This document shows, one piece after another, positions 10,366 through 13,051 of a DNA stretch of 13,051 nt. Position 1 is the stretch's first letter, and each line of letters opens with the position of its first letter. The position numbers and the translations under genes are program-made. Source of the stretch: CAYSHJ01 sp964589725 (lineage in GTDB: Bacteria; Planctomycetota; Planctomycetia; Planctomycetales; Planctomycetaceae); contig CAZPUJ010000764.1 in the NCBI GenBank assembly GCA_964589725.1, positions 1 through 13,051 on the forward strand. The letters run 5' to 3'. Below the pieces are notes generated by a model, which searched no databases, was not told the origin of the DNA, and saw nothing but the letters and a program-made list of their open reading frames with translations.

Positions 10366-13051
10366 TCACTTGCGGTAGACCCGTGGAACGGCGACGTCTT
10401 TTGGCTCAGCACCGACGCGTACCTGCGAACCACCGGCGGTGCGACGCAAGCGAGCGATTTGCGATGGATGCGGATAATCGTTCGGCAATCGCTGCTGCCA
10501 CGGCGTGCGCGGGAGTTTGAGGCTCTGAGCTGACGGGGCGAACCAATCAACGTCCTGGCCGAGATTCTGCCGAGCCCAATCGTCGGGTGTTTGCACCAGC
10601 GTGGCGATCGGGCCGAAAGCGGTCTTCGCTTTGAAACAATCGGCCCGGTTGAAATAGCAGTTGTCCTGGCCGAACCACTTGACCGACCGGCTGACGACAT
10701 CGTCCACGGGACTTTGCCACAACACCTGCGGAGGCATGTCGGAGGCGACGACGAAGCCGCCGCAAATCACTGAGCCGCGAACCGTGATGTCCGCCTTGAC
10801 CGGTTGCAACTCGAACGGCCGAGTATCAACCATGATCAGCGGGCCGTTGCTGTCTAACGTGCAGCCCGCGACTTCGATGGTCAGCGCATGATGGGCGTAC
10901 TCCAGGGGCCGCGTGTGGACGAGATGAATTAAAGTCCCCGGTAGCGCGACGATACTGTTTTCCAGTCGAAGTGACGTCTGCCGGCTGTCCACGAACGCGA
11001 GTTTTTGCGTTCCTCGGACCATGCAGTTCCGGAGTTCCAACTGCAGCGGTTGCGGCGTATTCCCTTTCGCAGTTTTGTCCCAGGGTCGTTCGCCGACAAG
11101 CTTGACGGCCGTCACTGGTGATCGGCCCTCGACATGACCGCGCAGCACGGTGATCGTCGTCTTGACCAGGTGCAGATCCGACTCATGCAGTTCGAACAAG
11201 ACCACATCGGGATCAGCCACTTTGCGGTCGGTCAAGTCCACATACAGATCGACGCCAGTGAGCATCAAACTGCCGCGGTCGATCGTCCAAAATCCCTGAC
11301 CAGTCTGCGGGACGGCGGGAAGTTGCAGGAGCAGAATCGGCCGAGTGGTCCCCTCGGCTGTGATGACCAGTTGCTTGTCGCCTTGTTGCAGCGGCGGGAT
11401 TTCGAGCGGAGCCGAGGCCGAAATCCGAATCTCATCGCCACTGATGAGCTGGTGCCAAATATCGGACAAGCTGGCCACCGCGCCGTCACCTTTGCCCACT
11501 CGCCAAATCCGCGGCTCTCTCGCTGGCAGTGGCGGTTTGGGATTTGATTCTGGAACCGGCTTTGAATCGACTTTGACGACCTCGGTGGTTGGCTTGGGGT
11601 TCGATTCTTGAGACGCGGCTGTCGTCTTTTCGTTGGGCGGCGAAGTCGCCGCCCCATTTTCAGCGCCGTCCTTTTTGGACGAAGCAGTGGGTGCGATCGA
11701 CAGTGCGCTGCTGGACTTTGTCGATGGGTCTGCCGGACTGCCCGGCGAATCGGCTTTCGGTTGGTTGGCCGGTCGCTGGCTCTTGTTCGTGGAAGCCGAC
11801 GCGGGCACTTCGACGATGATCGGTTCCGCGTCGGCGACCTGCTTCCGCAACGCTTCAATCCCGAAATAGGCTCCGCCCAAGATCAAGGCCCCCATCACCG
11901 GGACGAGATACAGGAGAAACGTGGGCACACCCGTCGATGGTGCCGCTCGTTCGATGGCATCTTCGAACTTCGATTCGACGTCTGCCGAAATGGCCTCGAC
12001 GATACGGGCCAAGCGTTGCGTCTCACCAACCTCGTGGGCGTGATCGGTCTCCGCAGCGGGTGACTCTTTGAGTTCGCTCGCGGCAAAGCTCGTCGTAGCG
12101 GAAGTCGTGAGACTTCCGAGTTTTGGCGGGGCATCCGAACTCTCACGAGTTCGGCTACCGGCGAGGCCACCGGCGGCGTCACTTGCCTTCTTCAGGCAGT
12201 CGCTCAGCACCGCTGCGAATTCCTTCATCGACGCAAAACGCTGTTGCGGATCTTTGGCGATCGCTCGCAAGCACACGGCTTCGACATTCGCATCGATTCC
12301 CGGTCGATGCTTCGAGGGCGAGTCCGGCTCGACGTGCAGAATCATGCCCAGCACTTCGGTCACGTTCCCTAGAAACGGACGCCGGCCGCAGAGCATCTCG
12401 TACATCAAGATGCCCAGGCTATAGACATCCGCCTGTGGTCCGACCGACTTGCTCTCGCCGCGAGCTTGCTCCGGCGACATGTACGCCGGCGATCCCATGA
12501 TCTGACCACTGACGCTGATCTGAGCCTCGGTCGGAGTGTCGCGCCGAGCCAGGCCGAAATCCATGACAACCGGCTCGCCCTTGCGATTGATCATGATGTT
12601 GGCCGACTTGAGATCGCGATGAATGATCCCTTTCTCGTGAGCCTCTTGCAGCGCCAGCGCGATCTTGCGAATCGCCGAGACCACTTGCCGCTCGGAAAGC
12701 GTCGCTCCAGATTCCAGCACCTTGGACAGCGGCTTGCCGTCAATGAACGCCATCACGATGTAATCGCGGCCATCCACCGTGCCGACCTCATGTACCGGGC
12801 AGATGTTCGGATGCTGCAGGCTCGCGGCCGATCGCGCCTCGCGCAGAAACCGACGGCGGTCGTCGTCCGACACCAACGTTTTCTCTTGAGGCACCTTGAT
12901 CGCCACCTCACGATCCAACTGCGGATCGTAAGCGAGATAAACCATTCCAAACGCCCCGCGCCCCAGTTCCTGCCGAATCTCAAACCGCCCCAGCTTCGTC
13001 AATACTTCGTGGGACGAGACGGCTCGCTGGCTCCCTCCTTGCGACGTGTCC
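10366..13051 (-). CDS. Transmembrane Ser/Thr protein kinase with beta-helix ectodomain (5' end outside window)
   Basis: The frame is open to the right edge, so the N-terminus is probably missing. A TTG at 13002 begins 878 residues but lacks a well-placed Shine-Dalgarno. Numbering from that TTG: the kinase domain is about 7-268, with glycine loop GRGAFG (14-19), K36, E55, HRDLKSAN (D130, N135), DFG (148-150) and SPE (176-178). All catalytic residues are present, so it should be active. A Ser/Thr-rich cytoplasmic linker follows and includes the palindromic insert (about 282-303). The membrane helix is about 361-382, then a low-complexity Ser/Pro/Lys linker to about 495, then a beta-rich ectodomain (about 500-800) with repeated strand-turn units such as LQLELRNCMVRG and LTIEVAGCTLDS. 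This is the bacterial receptor-like kinase plan (Hanks type, PknB-like), common in planctomycetes. It heads a unit with its kinase-less paralogue. Confidence 0.93.
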   Translation of the reverse strand, partial: DTSQGGSQRAVSSHEVLTKLGRFEIRQELGRGAFGMVYLAYDPQLDREVAIKVPQEKTLVSDDDRRRFLREARSAASLQHPNICPVHEVGTVDGRDYIVMAFIDGKPLSKVLESGATLSERQVVSAIRKIALALQEAHEKGIIHRDLKSANIMINRKGEPVVMDFGLARRDTPTEAQISVSGQIMGSPAYMSPEQARGESKSVGPQADVYSLGILMYEMLCGRRPFLGNVTEVLGMILHVEPDSPSKHRPGIDANVEAVCLRAIAKDPQQRFASMKEFAAVLSDCLKKASDAAGGLAGSRTRESSDAPPKLGSLTTSATTSFAASELKESPAAETDHAHEVGETQRLARIVEAISADVESKFEDAIERAAPSTGVPTFLLYLVPVMGALILGGAYFGIEALRKQVADAEPIIVEVPASASTNKSQRPANQPKADSPGSPADPSTKSSSALSIAPTASSKKDGAENGAATSPPNEKTTAASQESNPKPTTEVVKVDSKPVPESNPKPPLPAREPRIWRVGKGDGAVASLSDIWHQLISGDEIRISASAPLEIPPLQQGDKQLVITAEGTTRPILLLQLPAVPQTGQGFWTIDRGSLMLTGVDLYVDLTDRKVADPDVVLFELHESDLHLVKTTITVLRGHVEGRSPVTAVKLVGERPWDKTAKGNTPQPLQLELRNCMVRGTQKLAFVDSRQTSLRLENSIVALPGTLIHLVHTRPLEYAHHALTIEVAGCTLDSNGPLIMVDTRPFELQPVKADITVRGSVICGGFVVASDMPPQVLWQSPVDDVVSRSVKWFGQDNCYFNRADCFKAKTAFGPIATLVQTPDDWARQNLGQDVDWFAPSAQSLKLPRTPWQQRLPNDYPHPSQIARLRRTAGGSQVRVGAEPKDVAVPRVYRK
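11635..11654. repeat. 9-bp perfect palindrome in the kinase linker
   Basis: gggcggcga and tcgccgccc (11635-11643, 11646-11654) are exact inverted copies around two bases. They encode part of the low-complexity extracellular linker (around residues 450-456). It is short, so chance or a decayed repeat are both possible. Confidence 0.45.
12095..12158. repeat. Paired-hairpin repeat inserted in frame in the kinase gene
   Basis: Arms 12095-12119 and 12134-12158 are inverted copies (21 of 25). Each is itself a perfect 8-bp hairpin: CGGAAGTC-GTGA-GACTTCCG on the plus strand (12099-12118), and CCGAACTC-GTGA-GAGTTCGG on the minus strand (12135-12154). All four differences between the copies are G/C swaps falling at paired stem positions, so each change on one side is compensated on the other. 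The loop GTGA is of the GNRA type and is identical. The element is translated as a Ser/Thr/Arg-rich part of the linker between the kinase domain and the membrane helix (residues about 282-303) without breaking the frame. Confidence 0.85.

Overview
The window looks like a chromosomal segment of a planctomycete (phylum Planctomycetota). The main evidence is a gene pair nearly specific to that phylum: a PSCyt1/PSCyt2(DUF1549)/PSD1(DUF1553) cytochrome protein followed by a Tat-exported DUF1501 protein. A transmembrane Ser/Thr kinase with a beta-helix ectodomain, an SHD1-PA14-CAP-TPR secreted protein, and GC-rich palindromic repeats all fit. No genus can be named from the sequence alone. Every intact gene lies on the minus strand, so the order of transcription runs from high to low coordinates.

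Layout from the right edge (5' side) to the left. (1) 10366-13051: a receptor-type Ser/Thr kinase whose 5' end is outside the window. (2) 8836-10344: a kinase-less membrane protein with the same membrane-anchor/linker/beta-helix plan, 21 nt after the kinase stop and with its own Shine-Dalgarno. (3) 8664-8807: a 144-bp inverted-repeat element with perfect 32-bp arms. (4) 5833-8646: a large secreted protein with SHD1-like, PA14, CAP and TPR regions. (5) 5413-5823: a mosaic of two gene remnants, one being the C-terminal part of a paralogue of gene 2 and the other, on the opposite strand, the N-terminal part of a tyrosine-recombinase-type integrase. (6) 5316-5388: tRNA-Lys(UUU) with a terminator at 5252-5282. 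(7) 4091-4897: a fumarylacetoacetate-hydrolase-family enzyme. (8) 3721-3968: a 248-bp imperfect palindrome. (9) 1038-3686 and 1-984: the cytochrome/DUF1501 pair, the second gene running off the left edge.

How the genes may work together (inference): the kinase and its kinase-less partner look like a co-transcribed surface-sensing pair with paralogous ectodomains, and the CAP/PA14 protein could be a secreted partner or ligand-binding factor. The degraded paralogue behind the CAP gene suggests that this locus once held, or received, another beta-helix protein. The cytochrome/DUF1501 pair is a separate unit of exported proteins. The FAH-family gene looks like unrelated metabolism.

The most unusual signal is a set of paired-hairpin palindromic repeats. 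They differ in sequence but share a design: two small hairpins in inverted orientation. Four lie in the window. Two are between genes, and two sit in frame inside genes: one in the PSD1 part of the cytochrome protein, the other in the cytoplasmic linker of the kinase, where the two hairpin copies differ by compensatory base changes.
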